Part shown: one piece after another, positions 48,301 to 61,100 of the stretch
How positions within the stretch are numbered: the stretch's first letter is position 1
Layout: each line of letters starts with the position of its first letter
Assembly: GCA_000149265.1 (NCBI GenBank)
Contig: CH002666.1
Span: 479,013 to 543,012 of the forward strand
DNA: 64,000 nucleotides
Reading direction: 5' to 3'
From: Ciona savignyi
Taxonomy: Eukaryota > Chordata > Ascidiacea > Phlebobranchia > Cionidae
The notes under the pieces: generated by a model
What the model saw: only the letters and a program-made list of their open reading frames with translations
What the model was told of the DNA's origin: nothing
Databases searched by the model: none
Program-made: the position numbers and the translations under genes

Positions 48301-48526
48301 TGTAATAAAATATTTTCACCAATCTAGTATCTTTTTAAATAACTTGGTATTTATTTCAAAATATACAACCAAGGAACTCACTTAGTACAAAATTTATAGC
48401 TGCTACCTTACCAAAAGCTTAGTGTGATGTCATAATAACGAACTTAGTAAAGTTGGATTTTGTGTAGGGAATTTCCCTTTTGTAGCAACAGTGTGAGCTA
48501 AGTTTGAGGCGGGGTTATGATAATTT

Positions 48527-48735
48527 AGTGACACCTGCCAGTGTTTACATGTCACTGACAGGTGTCACTAAACTGCCACTAAATTTAGTGACACCTGTCA
48601 GTGAATTTAGTGACACCTGTCAGTAATTTAGTGACACCTGTCAGTGAATTTAGTGACACCTGTCAGTGAATTAGTGACACCTGTCAGTAAATTAGTGACA
48701 TCTGTCCTGTCAGTGATTTAATGACACCTGCCCGA
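48527..48735. repeat. Array of about 20-22 bp units, TTAGTGACACCTGTCAGTGA
   Basis: About eight copies of TTTAGTGACACCTGTCAGTG with small length changes, plus one inverted copy near 48552-48575 (CACTGACAGGTGTCACTAAA), which forms a hairpin with its neighbours. A relative lies at 52335-52505. Confidence 0.9.
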
Positions 48736-49542
48736 AAAGTGCTGTCAAAAAAACGTGATGGGAAAGGTGGTGGGATCAAAACGTACCGAGAGCTAGTGGT
48801 TGTCTCTTTGGACAACGGACTTTCGGGACATTTACTATAAACCCAGTGCTTTAATAAGTCATGTAAAAAGGTTAGTAAAGTCTCTCACTCCATTACATTT
48901 AAACCGGAAAACTGGCTTGCCTTACTTAGAGAAATAGTCTTCATGATGATTAGTGTTCATTTTTAGTTGTGTAATTTCAATTACGCCTGACACTTTACCA
49001 GTACCTAAAAAAAAGCAACGAGTAATTTGTGCTTCTGCATGTATTCTCGTTTGTGATAACTGTAACAAAATGATGACATCCAAATATACGCAAAAATCAC
49101 AAAAAGCAAGTTTTAGGTCCAGCTTCAGTGGAGTTCAGCTATGTAACAGGATTCTGAACCTTGTGTACATACGTCATGATTTTTTCTTTTTGTTTCATTT
49201 GAAAGCAACCTCGTATCATTTTAAGGCCTACTGCTGAAAATACACAAGCTAAATTGTAAACTAGATTAGTAAGGGTACTAGTCAGTCTCAGTATAAATTC
49301 TACACAGCCATTACGACAATGTGAATTCGTATATTGTACCCATGACAATTCAATCGATTTAATTCCTCAAATAGCTGTAAAATTCGTGATTACAGTTGAA
49401 ACTAGTGTTAATAACCCAATTAACCGATTTCTTAATAGATTAATTATATTAAATCGATTGAATAGTAATGGATACAATCTGTAAATTCACATTCTATCCA
49501 AAATATGGCAATAGAACTATAAATAAGAAAGTGACGCATGTA

Positions 49543-50302
49543 ACACGCCACTATTTTTTAGGCGACATCCCACTTTTTTCGAGGCGACACGCCACTTTTT
49601 CAGAGGCGACACGCCACTTTTTTAAAGGCGGCACCCCATTTTTTTCAGAGGCGACACGCCACTTTTTCAGAGCCGACTCGACACTTTTTCGGAGGCGACA
49701 CAAACTTTTTTCTGGGCAATAAATACCTCACTATGTGTTATAGTTTAGTAAATTTCTTTTATTCTCCTCTTGGTTGGACTTATTGTTATAAGCCTCTAAC
49801 AAAGTATGGCATTGTACTACTGGAGCTTTTAAGAGGGACCCTATTTACCACAAACCATTCTTAATATAAAGATTCTTATTACGTGAATTATAGAAAGAAA
49901 CAGCAATACCGGGACATGTGCCTCTTTTATATAATGATAATAAAGGAGTATTATGTTGTCCAGTAGAATTCAAGGGCATCTATCTGGGTTATTACATTTA
50001 CCCCTTTAACCAAATTTTGCCTTTACAATTATGTATCATAGGGGTGAAAAGTTCTTGCCATGGACAAATAAATATGAAAATTGACTTCAGATTATAAAAA
50101 AAGAGTTGCTATCTCGCTCACATTTAATCAGAAGTCCAACCAAGAGGAGAATAAAAGAAATTTTATAAACTAAAACACATAGTGAGGTATTGCCTAGAAA
50201 AAAAGGTTCGTGTCGCCTATGAAAACGTGGCGTGTCGCCTCTGAAAAAGTGTCGTGTCGCCATTAAAAAAGTGGCGTGTCGCCTCTAAAAAAGTGGCGTG
50301 TC
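49543..50302. mobile_element. Fold-back element with minisatellite-containing arms
   Basis: Inverted arms at about 49543-49785 and 50118-50302. The outer part of each arm is an array of about 20-bp units (GGCGACACGCCACTTTTTCA and its inverse); the inner part is unique sequence, such as AATACCTCACTATGTGTT and TTCTCCTCTTGGTTGGACTT, also inverted. The central 330 bp are unique and carry no transposase frame. Confidence 0.88.
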
Positions 50303-52334
50303 AATTACATAAAGTAAAATTATACATATGAACATATAATTTTACTTATTTAGATAAAGCACCTTGCCTCAACTGTGGCCATCAGTCTGCAGGGGACCTT
50401 TAACTTATTCCCTCCTTTCAGCTAAGATCCTGCAAATAGACATCTTGCTGTTTTTTTTCTAAAAGATAAGTTGCCCCTAAAAAAAAATTAGGTTTACAAT
50501 TCTGAAATTAAGGAAGTAAACAAGTATTTGAATTGAGAAACAACATTGGATGTTGTTGATTTGGGGATCAATTAAGCAAACCGTTTTTGCTTCAATATTC
50601 ACAAGCTGTGAAAAAATCATTTTAAATTTTGACATAACTAAGAGAGACATGATCAATGCTTTTAACGAAAAATCACTGCTTTTAAATTTTAAATTCCTCT
50701 GAAAAAAAACAAACTGTACACAAATGGACGAACAAATTCCAGTGGGTTTTGTTCTTATTCCATGTGCTCCCAACCAACATTTTATGATCGAAGAAGGTTG
50801 TCTGTAAAGAAAAAAGTAAATGTTGATAAATATTGTTTTAACTAACAAAACTTTTTCAGTAATATGCTTTTTAAGGAAAACATGATCACCAGAAAGAATT
50901 GCATTTACCAAAAAACATGGTAAAATCACTATTGGTTTATGATGTGCCAATACAGCCAATGTATATTCAATCACCTCAATGAAATACAAAACCAGTTGGC
51001 AGTTATAGTAAGGGTATGAGATTTACTTACTTAATAATTACAATTTATATAATAACTAAAGACCTAAACAATGTTTATTTCCTTATTCTGGTCGGGAAAG
51101 TAGATTAGTAGAATTGCGTTAGAACTAATGGCATTTGTATCCCTACCCAGCCGGTATACATACCACACATCTGCAACAAGGAACTAAATTATTAACCAAT
51201 TAAAGGAGCTCTTTCTGAGTAGACACTTTTCAGCCTTAGCAACAATCACATGATGGCTTTTCTGCTTTCACAACTACAAAACATTGTTAAAGAACCAATA
51301 AACGGATCAAATAGATACAAAAATGGGTATAAACAAAGGTGATCTGAACACACTACTACTGACTTTAACAAATTCTTTTTTGTATGGTATAAAAACAAAT
51401 ATAAACAACATTGTTATAACCATTAATTCATATATATAATATAGCCTAAAAATTTTTAAAAAAGTTTCCCAGAGTAAATTTCAGTATAGATGACATTTTT
51501 GGTCCTTCATTTACACATAAAATATTTAATTAATAGATCCAGGAATACCCATAGCGGTCAAGCATTTAGTCAGCTTCCTTCAGGACACATGCCGATTTGA
51601 CTGCTCTATCCCGGATCCATGTCAGCCCTGGCCGGCGGCCGCTGGAGTAATGGGCCTTCCATCGCCTAAATTCCTGGTCCCGGTAGCTACTGTGGACCTG
51701 CCCATATTAATGTAATGTAGTGTCTGAATGTTCAACAACACACCAAGGACTTAATTTATCCTTACAAGTTGACACCAGAGTAAATGTACTCCTTCTTGGT
51801 AATAAGGTGAAAGTGACATGGTGGATCACAGCCCGATGATTCACTGCAAACCACAATGGTTGGTGCTTTGCAGTTTATGGGGACAAGTGAGACACACTAT
51901 GTCTAGTTTAAAAGAATACTTAGAACTTAATTATTTGGAGCGATTAGTAAAACATCATACACATACTGCTAATATGTATAATCCACCTCCTTTTGCAAAT
52001 CTAATAAATTTCTTTCTTTATATACAAAAAATGATATTAAAACTTATTAAGTAAGTTAATGGTATAAGTTATATTCTTTTTCCATTTCGCTTTTCTTTCC
52101 CTTTCAAGCTATTGCAGACTGCAGTGTTATGATAACGGACTAGTCTTCTCTGCGACTGGTTTCGATTTAGAAACATTTAGGTCCGTCGCGCTACTGACGA
52201 GCTAATCGGCCGTACATTATTGGAAAAGCACAAAAAAACATACTGACTTAAAACAAAACCTCCATAATAAGCTAAAATGATCTAACCAATTGCCAAACTT
52301 ATTTTGCTGTCCATTAATAGCTTCTGAAACTGAG

Positions 52335-52505
52335 CACTGACAGCCGCGATTTTACTGACACCCAGATTTACTGACACCCAAATTCACTGACACCCAGATT
52401 TTTCCGGCAGGTGGCGCTAAAGCAGGTGTCATCTGTCAGTAAATTTGGTGACAGTCAAGGGTGTCAGTGACAGATGTCACCGATACTGACAGGTGGCACT
52501 AAAAA
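52335..52505. repeat. Inverted repeat region related to the 48.5-kb array
   Basis: Three units like TTTACTGACACCCAGA at left, then inverse-type units (GTGTCATCTGTCAGTAAATT, ACTGACAGGTGGCACTAAA) at right. Same GACA-x-TGTC theme as 48527-48735, but more diverged. Confidence 0.75.
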
Positions 52506-52577
52506 ATTTTAACCCCTGTTGCTAAGTTTTGTAAACCAAGCGCTGGAAAGTTAAAACTTCCGTGAGCAGTGTACAGT

Positions 52578-52670
52578 ATAAGATATTCATGTTTTATTCT
52601 CGTTAATGAAAAATGCAAGGGGTGTTATCAACTTATAATACTGGTAATCGTAAGATTAACTTGCGAATAC
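52578..52670 (-). mobile_element. SINE family 1 fragment
   Basis: Tail and first block only (AGATATTCATGTTTTATTC, GGTAATCGTAAGATTAACTT), directly followed by MITE copy E, which probably inserted into it. Confidence 0.65.
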
Positions 52671-52681
52671 GTAAAGAAGCG

Positions 52682-52892
52682 GCCCAACACTAAAAGGGGG
52701 GAAAGAGGGAAAGAAGGAATCTTCTCAGTAAAACTATGTAAACTGATTTTAACCATGCCCTAAACGCCAATCTTAAACCCAGAAATAACCCTATTTTCAA
52801 CCCCAAATTTTTAACTCTAAAATTAACTCTAGGTCCACAATTTACAGTTTAGTGCTCAGTTCTCCTTCCCCTTTCTCTTTTTGGTTTTCTCC
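52682..52892 (-). mobile_element. MITE copy E with perfect 9-bp target duplication
   Basis: A 211-bp element starting GCCCAACACTAAAAGGGGGG and ending CTTTTTGGTTTTCTCC, flanked by AAAGAAGCG at 52673-52681 and 52893-52901. Confidence 0.9.
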
Positions 52893-53412
52893 AAAGAAGC
52901 GTTTTCTTACAGGGCTAACCGGCAAATACTCGCACCCAGCGTCAAAATACTTCAAAGTGCTATTACCAGTTTATTGCATTGAAGTACTATTAAGAGTCAT
53001 GAGTATGCAATGTAGTATTAACACCAAAAGGAGCTCCGATCACATCTGGGTCATGGACATCTAGTTTAAGAGTCTTAAGTAATATGACCAAATTTGTTTA
53101 TGACGCATGTAGTGAGTCTTCACTAATTTTTCGGGACATTGGGGTAGGTCGACATATTATTCTGCGGGACAGTGGGTTAAGGGTGTTGTCGTCATTAAAC
53201 GAGCGCGGCGGGGTAAAGGTATATCATAAAGGGGGGCTTTATCATGATATATCCTTACCCCATCCCACTCACATTAGTGACGAAGTAACCTGTCCAATGA
53301 TATATGTGTTATCTCGACCCACTATCCAGCAGATGAGTGGATTCCATATAGTGGTAAAGCCATTGTATTGTCATTGTACATTTTTAGTTCAATTTACTGT
53401 GGTAGATTAAAC

Positions 53413-53745
53413 TAGTTTATTAGTTTAGTTTATTCATTTTTTGCCCCAGTTTTTTAAAAATGGCAAACGAATATAATCTCGACACAGGAACGGGAAAAGA
53501 CGGCAAAACGAACAGTCGTTAAAACACGTCAATAAAACAAAAAAGGATATAATGTAATAAATATAGCGGACGCGGCCGCCAAACCTATGCAAAAGAACAA
53601 ATCCAAATTTAATTAGGATTAAACGATATAAAGCCCTGAAGAAAAGTGTGCGGTAAAGCGCGACCAGTACTGAGGGGGAGCCGGCTTTAGGAGAAGGTGT
53701 GGCCCGAAAGCGTGGACCAGAGTGGAAAAAGAAAAACCCCCTAAA
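53413..53745 (-). mobile_element. Second-type SINE/LINE 3' end, longest copy
   Basis: Inverse of the AAACT-tailed region: TAGTTTATTAGTTTAGTTTA at the tail, ACGGCAAAACGAACAGTCG, GCGGACGCGGCCGCCAAACC, then about 140 bp more (GCGCGACCAGTACTGAGGGG) not seen in other copies. It could be a LINE 3' end from which the composite SINE took its tail. Confidence 0.6.
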
Positions 53746-53906
53746 ATGAAATTCAGAAGCGGGCCAACACTAGTGAAAAATATTTACCAAAATTGATTGT
53801 CATGTTTTGATACACCGGAAATACCGCATGTGGTAGATTATTTGGTTATAAAATAATAGTTATTATATTTTATAGGCATTTAGATTCAATACAACATTTA
53901 TATTAA

Positions 53907-54668
53907 ATGTTTTTTGTCCTTTTCTGTACCGTAATTTGTACGGTGTTGATAATTTCTCATGTTATACTTGAAAAGGTATGTTCTACCCAAAAGGATAGCT
54001 GCATTTTTAACCTATCACCAAATGACAGTGCAATATTTGTCATTAGCCATCCAGATGATGAAAGTCTCTTTTTTGCTCCCACCATTCTTGCACTGCAAGA
54101 AAGAAAAGTAAATGTGCATGTTTTGTGTTTATCCACTGGCAACTACTATGGAAAAGGAGTGGTCAGATCTAAGGAATTTCACCAAAGCTGTGCCAAACTT
54201 GGATTGGAACAAAGTAACGTGTATTGCTTGAATGATTTCGAAGATGGGCCAAATGAAGAATGGAATCCAAAACTTGTCTCAAAAACCCTTAAGATCTATT
54301 TACAGAAAACAAGATCGAAATGTTTATTTACTTTTGACCAACATGGCATTTCTGGACACCCTAATCATATCGCTCTTAACACTGCTGTGAAGTTTATGAT
54401 AAGACAAGAAATCAACCATTCTGTGGACTTTTATGAACTACAAACAGTTCCACTGTATAGAAAGTACATTCAAATCATTGATATAATTCCAACTCTATTT
54501 ACAGCACAGCCATCTCATACTATTGTAGCATCCTCATACAATGAATATTTAAAATCAATCTCATCAATGCTGTGCCATGAATCCCAGTTAGTTTGGTTCC
54601 GTTGGTTAGTTGTACTGTTTTCACGAAATATGTGGTTAAACACCTGGTCTCCTATAAAAGGAAATTAA
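53907..54668 (+). CDS. PIGL: PIGL, N-acetylglucosaminyl-phosphatidylinositol de-N-acetylase
   Basis: Single uninterrupted frame of 253 residues, the same length as human PIGL (252). Residues 1-21 form the N-terminal membrane anchor. Metal-binding motif HPDDE at 48-52 and the second histidine in FDQHGISGHPNH at 143-154 place the zinc ligands H48, D51 and H154. LSTGNYYGKG (75-84) and the VRSKE motif are also typical. Known role: second step of GPI-anchor synthesis on the cytoplasmic face of the ER, removing acetate from GlcNAc-PI. Vertebrate PIGL has several introns, so this copy may have lost them or be a functional retrocopy. TSC1 follows on the same strand after 434 bases that contain a hAT-like element. 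Confidence 0.95.
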   Translation: MFFVLFCTVICTVLIISHVILEKVCSTQKDSCIFNLSPNDSAIFVISHPDDESLFFAPTILALQERKVNVHVLCLSTGNYYGKGVVRSKEFHQSCAKLGLEQSNVYCLNDFEDGPNEEWNPKLVSKTLKIYLQKTRSKCLFTFDQHGISGHPNHIALNTAVKFMIRQEINHSVDFYELQTVPLYRKYIQIIDIIPTLFTAQPSHTIVASSYNEYLKSISSMLCHESQLVWFRWLVVLFSRNMWLNTWSPIKGN

Positions 54669-54781
54669 AAGTTTATAGCCTAGCATTTATGTGGTGTTTG
54701 AAACTTATGTTTCATGCTGTTTATAAGTAGGGCCCACCATATTTATTAAGGATGTTCTGGTAACTTACTTTTATATACTTC

Positions 54782-55006
54782 CTAGATCGGGGCGACACAT
54801 GGCATGCGGGATGGGTCCAGCCCGTGAAGGGATTTTGACCGGCCGTAGACTTTTTCGAATCATATTCTGTAATGTGGCCCTTGGATTAGTGAATAAATAT
54901 ATGGTTAAGATATTAAATACTATTCATGTAATAATCCGGCTTACCAAAGACTTCATTTTCCCACATCTGGCCCACCGACAAGAGAAGTTACCCGACCCCG
55001 ATCTAG
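54782..55006. mobile_element. hAT-like MITE between PIGL and TSC1
   Basis: A 225-bp element with inverted ends CTAGATCGGGG, the intact relative of the interrupted element at 12577-13104. CTAG lies at both edges. Confidence 0.8.
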
Positions 55007-55102
55007 AATATATATATTATATATGCAACAGTTATTTACCAAATTCAACATTTTATATTTTTATAGCACATTTTTGTAGGTCAGTAGTTTTCTTCTCTGA
55101 CC

Positions 55103-58100
55103 ATGGCAACTTCTTCTATTGGCCACATGGACATGGCGGAAATTTACCATCTCCTTGATTCCACTGACCTAAGTGTGCTGGAAGAGACCACTGCCTTGGT
55201 GCGCGATAATCTTGGATCCGTACAAGAACCCTGGCTTCTGCACGGCCTTGTAGATTACTTCATGCAGTCAGGAAACATAATAGCCAGAAACTTGTTGTGC
55301 ATGGTTCGGCAGCATCAGCACAAGGTAAACTTAGTTGTCATTGCATTTATACTATAGTAGTTTATTTTAATCAAAACATTACGTAGAAATGCATTTTAAG
55401 CTGCAATCACCATTTACCAGTACATGATCTGTACTCTTAAAGACCTACTATTACCATTTGACACAGGCCTACCCTTGTATTCATACTATAGTAGTTTATT
55501 TTAATCAAAACATTACCTATAGGAATGTATTTTAAGCTGCAATTATCAGTACATGATCTGTACTCTTAAAGTACATTTGCTTTCATATTTTAGTGGTTTA
55601 TAATCAACTCATTACTTAAAGAAATACATTTAAAGCTTTTAGAAATTATAGTGTTTCCAATTTTTTTATAAACCATTATTTTTTCAATTTTTATTTATTT
55701 ATTTTTTATTTGGGTTTAGCAGCCACGTCTAATTATACCGAAATTTAAATGTTTTCTTTTTAGACGTGTTCCAACGACTGTCATTTTGCCGTTTTTTCCC
55801 GTTTTCCCAATTTTTATCAATATCCCTGCTTCATGTTTTCATTGTGGAAACAAAAAATAAACTACTTAACTACTAGATCTTTACTTTTAAAGTATCTAGT
55901 ATGCCATTTGTCATTTTTGCTATATGTAGAGTTTTATTCATAAAGTTATTTTTGTTTCTTTCAGATTTTAATGAACAAAGTGGATGATTATCTGCAAAAA
56001 GTTAACACTCGCTTTAAAGCACTGTGTCTGTTCGGTCATATTGTTCGAAATGAACCAATTTGGACGCATCTTATAATATCAACACGACCCTTTCAAACTG
56101 TATTAAAATGTTTACAGGTACCGTATATTGATTTTACAGTTCGACCGAATATTGATGTTGTGGTTGTGATATATTTCAGTACAGGTCTAAATCAGTGAGT
56201 GATTATAAAGTTGGTCCCTTCTACATTCACTATTATAATTTGCAGAAAAATCTGCTATTATAACACACTTTAATAATAAATAATAGGCTAATCATTTTTG
56301 TTAAAATGTTACAAATACATACCGCTACCCATGATCAAAAATATACAACTCCTTGCAGTATAAACAGAATTCTAAAAAAAGGACATTCTGTAGTATATAA
56401 TGTTATTTTTTTGGTTTCAGGTGGACACTGATTTACCTACGATCACTTCTGCACTTTACATAATGGCTACACTGCTGCCGAAAGTTGCAAGCCAAGTTTG
56501 TAATTACCTCCCAACTTTGTTCAGTATTTATGTGCGACTTGTGTCATGGCATACTATCAAACCAGGTTAAGATTTTTTTGTATTTTGTTTCAAATGTTTC
56601 TTCCCCTCTGTCTGCTTAACCTAATCTTCATTTGCAACTTACTGTATTGTCACCATGTCAATACTGATGTTCTTGTTGATCATAGTTCGACAAAAATTGT
56701 GTTATTGCCTGTCTTATATATACAATATGCATACAGTATGTTGTGGAGTAAAGTTTCTTGAGAAGTATGCAAATTTTATTTGTTAATATTTAATGAAATT
56801 CGTAGAAATTGCATGTTGCTTCAGGCCAGAATATATATAAAGAATAGTTAGGATATATTTATTTTTATCCCCGTGAATACAAAATCCAAGTGGGTTAACA
56901 CACAAGCAATCAGCAGATAACCTCGCGCCCACCGTAGGGTTCCTGGAGCTATTCCAGTGTGTTGTATATAATTTAGCCGTTCCTTCTATTTGCTAGAACC
57001 GTTCTATTTTGGTAGAACCAATTTTGGTTATAGGTACTTCTTGTTATGTGCTTTGCCGAAAGACACAACCAACCAGTTTCGCACCTGCAACCCTTCGGCT
57101 AAAAGGCGACGCACCAAGCCACCATACTAATCTGTTGGACTACAATAAACCATCAATACGGTGACTTGCGAGCTGGTGATGACCCACATAGGTCTCCTAA
57201 ATTCTTAGTTTCGAACTGTATGGACTTATGATAGGATTAAATACTAATGCTCAACCCATTAAGTTGGGATTTCTTTTATTATTTCTAGCTGGAGCCAATG
57301 AAGCAAATCTAATACATCTACATACATCTGTCTATGCGCTGTTCCTTTGTCTATATGGGATGTTTCCTTGTTCCTTTACCAGGTTCCTTCAGCAACATTT
57401 CCAACCACACAACACAACCTCAAATAAAGGTATTGAGTAGTAAAATTATTTGTTGTAATATTCTGTATATAGTCCTAATAATTCTATATAAGATTGTTTT
57501 TTTTTTGGATTATTCTACACCTCATCCTAATTCTATATAAAATTATTTTTTGTAATATTCTATACCTAATGTAATATTTTATAACTGATTTATAAATGTA
57601 ATATTCTCTACCCCATAGTACTTAAGTAATTTTTATATTCTTTGATTTTAATTGCATTACCTGTAACATCAAATGGAAGGTAAAATCTTGTTACAAGCTA
57701 TGTTGTTGTATTCTTAAACAGTTTAGCATTGATTATACTATTAAACTTCCCTTTGATGCTGTATGCAAATTAGTAAGCTGCATGCAAACTGGAAGTGTGT
57801 CGCTTTGAAATCATTGCATACAAAGCCTACAAGATTTTACCATGTTTTAACATTCAAGTGTTCTGTAAATTTGGATTCAATATTAAAGGATTTGATATTT
57901 CAATATTAAATTGATTGGATTCGAAATAACACGCTTCGATTTTTTGATTTTAAATTGATTGGATTCGATATTAAACTGATGTACCTCCACAGGCACTAGT
58001 GAGAAGGAAAGGGCAAGAATATTCGAAAACAGCGTTCAGCCGATGTTGGACCAAGTCAGGCTGCACCCACGTCTTATAACAGACACTCATGACATTGAAG

Positions 58101-61100
58101 TCTGTAGCCAAAGGTGCAGTTATGTAAATAATAAAATATCAAGCATTTAGAAGTAAAAAAAATTGCCATCGTTTAATTTTTGATGTTATCCCAATTATCC
58201 CCGTGAATGGGAAAACCAAGGGGTTAACAAACAGGCAATTGTCAGATCACTTTGCGCCCACCATTGGGTTACCGGAGCTATTGCAGTGTGTTCTATATAA
58301 TTTACATGTTCCTTCAATTTAGTAGTACCCATTACTCCGCTGGGTTCTGGCAATGTTCGTTAAGTGCCTTGCCCAAGAACACAACAAATAGCTAGCGACT
58401 AGTTTCGAACCTGCAATCTTTCGGTTAATTGGCGTCGCACTAAACCACCAGACTAACAGTTCGGACTTATTATCCAGGTGGAGGAAAGTGGGAGGACAAG
58501 ACATCATTGCTGATATAAACAGCATTTCACTCGATCCAACAGAGAATTCCAGTTTGTACATTTTAATATTCCCAATATTGAATATAGAATAGGATACTTA
58601 TTTTTTATCCGATGAGTGGCACAGCATAACTTGTTTAATCACAGAAAACTGTAAGACTAATTAACTGGAAAGCTCTTTACTGATAAATTACCCAGAACCC
58701 ATAGAACTGTTAAATTACCTGGAACCTGTAGAACTTTCAGATTACATTGAACACAAATAACTGTCAGACTGGACGCTTTATCTATTATATTTTTTTAACT
58801 CTAGTTAAATAAGAGTTTTTTTTTTCGAATAATTAAAATTACTGGATCAGGGTAATATCTGTATGGTGTCTTACCCAACGACATAACCTCACGAAAAGGA
58901 TTATGTCGTTGAGTATTTTAATCTGCTAAGTTCAGGCAATGTCAATTAAGTACCTTGCCCAAGGACACAACCGACTAGCTAGCGACCAGTTTCGTACCTA
59001 CAACTCTTAGGGTAAAAGGTAACATATAAAAAACCACCAAACTAATCTGCCGGAGCTGTCAATCAAAAGTGTCGCTCGCTTTGCAGCGGTAAAAGGAGAT
59101 CAGCAGAAAGTAGATTCAAGTGAAGACGTGAATAAACAACGCACTGCAAGTGGTTCAGACAAACTTCTTTCTCTCCAATCTAAACGGAAAACTTCTTACG
59201 GTGACAACGGTAGGTTTCAATTCAACATAATTAAAAAAGAATTAGATGGCAGATAATACATTGTTTCTTTCTTAACCTTGGTGCTGTGGCACCATTCTGT
59301 GCCATAAGAGTTATGTCTTTTTATTGCTAAGTCCTTGTGAATGTAAAATTTTGATAGTTTAATTGTGTTGTTGGATTGAGTTTTTCTAAGGTGACGGCAC
59401 TAATATTATTGTCGATCTATTAACATGGGTAAACAGGCCACTAAAAAGTGATAGTTTTGTAATATACCACAATCTGAAAGAGGTTGAAAATCACTAATCC
59501 AGATACTGTACACCCTTATTACATGTTTATTGTGTTCCTACAGTCGTCAGTTCATATAAAATTCCAGTTTAGTGCACACCATTAAGCATTGATAGACTAT
59601 GCATTTCTGTAGCTAGCCGGTTGTGTTTTTGGACAAGGCACTTAACGAACATTGCTTGAACCCAGCGGATTAATGAGTTCTACTAAATTGAAGGAACGTG
59701 TGAATCATACACAACACGCTGTAATAGCTATGTTAACCCGATTGCTCGTGTGTTAACCCTCTTGGTTAACCTATTCACGAGATAAATCATATTAAACGAA
59801 AATGCTATATGGAGTACAGCGCAAGAATTGTATTCCTTACCTGTTAATATTCCGTAATAATTGCACAAATCAGGTGCCTAGCAACTTTATAAGTTATTAT
59901 ATTCTGCACAAAGCACACATTGTGTAATGTCACATTGTGTAATGTAATTTCTTACTCTGTAGGATTAAACGACAAGCAAAATAATTAATTTATCCCATGC
60001 ACAGTCATATACATTTGACAGATTGACATCTCAGTTTCCTTAATTGTTGTGTTTCTGTATTGCTTACCATGATCAGGTTTTAGTTAAAAGAAGCAGCAGC
60101 TTTTTCCTTGGAAAGCAATCATTTTCCAGTAAACAGTATTTGCATACTGCATGAGCTAAACTGGCGTACAGCATAATCATCGCATTCTTTTTTGGTAAAA
60201 ATAAAATAAAATTTCACCTAAATTTACCCTTAGTTCCTGATCATTTAGGTTTAGAATTTTAAGGTTTCTAAAACAAACATCTATATTGCTTTTATGGTGA
60301 TGATTGTATAAAAGTAAAGGAATTTGTGTAATTATGCTGTTTTGCCTGTTTATATCATTATTAAAGATTCAGTTTTCTAGGTGGACTACCAAAATGCCTT
60401 AGTTACGCTAAGTAATGTGAATATATATGACAATATTAATATTTAAATTGTATAATTATGTTTCGAATATGGGAAAGATAAGCTCATAAAGCTCATGTTA
60501 AATCTTGCGGTGTCTCAATATTAACGACTTATTGAAAAGCTATTGACAAGTTTTTCTTACTCCTTCCCGACCATGCATTACTTCCTAATAGCAAGTTGTG
60601 TAAACAGTAATTAGGATAGGATAGGATATTTTATGTTTATCCCCGTGAATGGGAAAACCAAGGGGTTAACACACAGGCAATCGTCAGATCACCTTGCGCC
60701 CACCGTCGGGTTACCAGAGCTATTGTAGTGTGTTGTAATTGAGACATTCCTTCAATTTGATGGAATCCATTAATGATTCGCTGGGTTCAGGCAATGTCCG
60801 TTAAGTGCCTTGCCCAAGGACACAACCGACTAGCTAGGCGATCAGTTTCGAAGCTTCAACTTTTCGGCAGAAAGGCTCAGCACTAAACCACTAGACTATT
60901 GGGTCGGACTGTTCTTATGTTCTTATGATCATCGTTTAATGCCTTTTACCTTAAGTAATAGTTTCTTAGTATGAAAATATATGAAAATGAAACGCAAGAT
61001 AGTGAAACCTTACACAAACAAACAATTAAATAAAGTTACACTGACCAGCAGATGCAGCGGTGCCGCAAGATTCACTCTGGAGTCCATCGGTTGCCATCGG

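Larger units (their letters stand above)
47306..53906. other. 6.6-kb repeat-rich stretch without a convincing gene
   Basis: Holds degenerate SINE pieces, two arrays related to GTGACACCTGTCAGTG, a fold-back element, MITE copy E and a composite-SINE 3' end. A GC-rich patch at about 51590-51710 (GCCCTGGCCGGCGGCCGCTG) stands out in AT-rich DNA and may be a relic of an element; I do not recognise it. A 170-codon minus-strand frame at 50477-50989 shows no known motif. Confidence 0.55.

Noticed and set aside
50477..50989. 170-codon minus-strand frame with a good upstream acceptor-like TTTTTTCTTTACAG inside
   Set aside because: AT-rich, hydrophobic, no recognised motif and no matching donor; could be a relic, not supportable as a gene.
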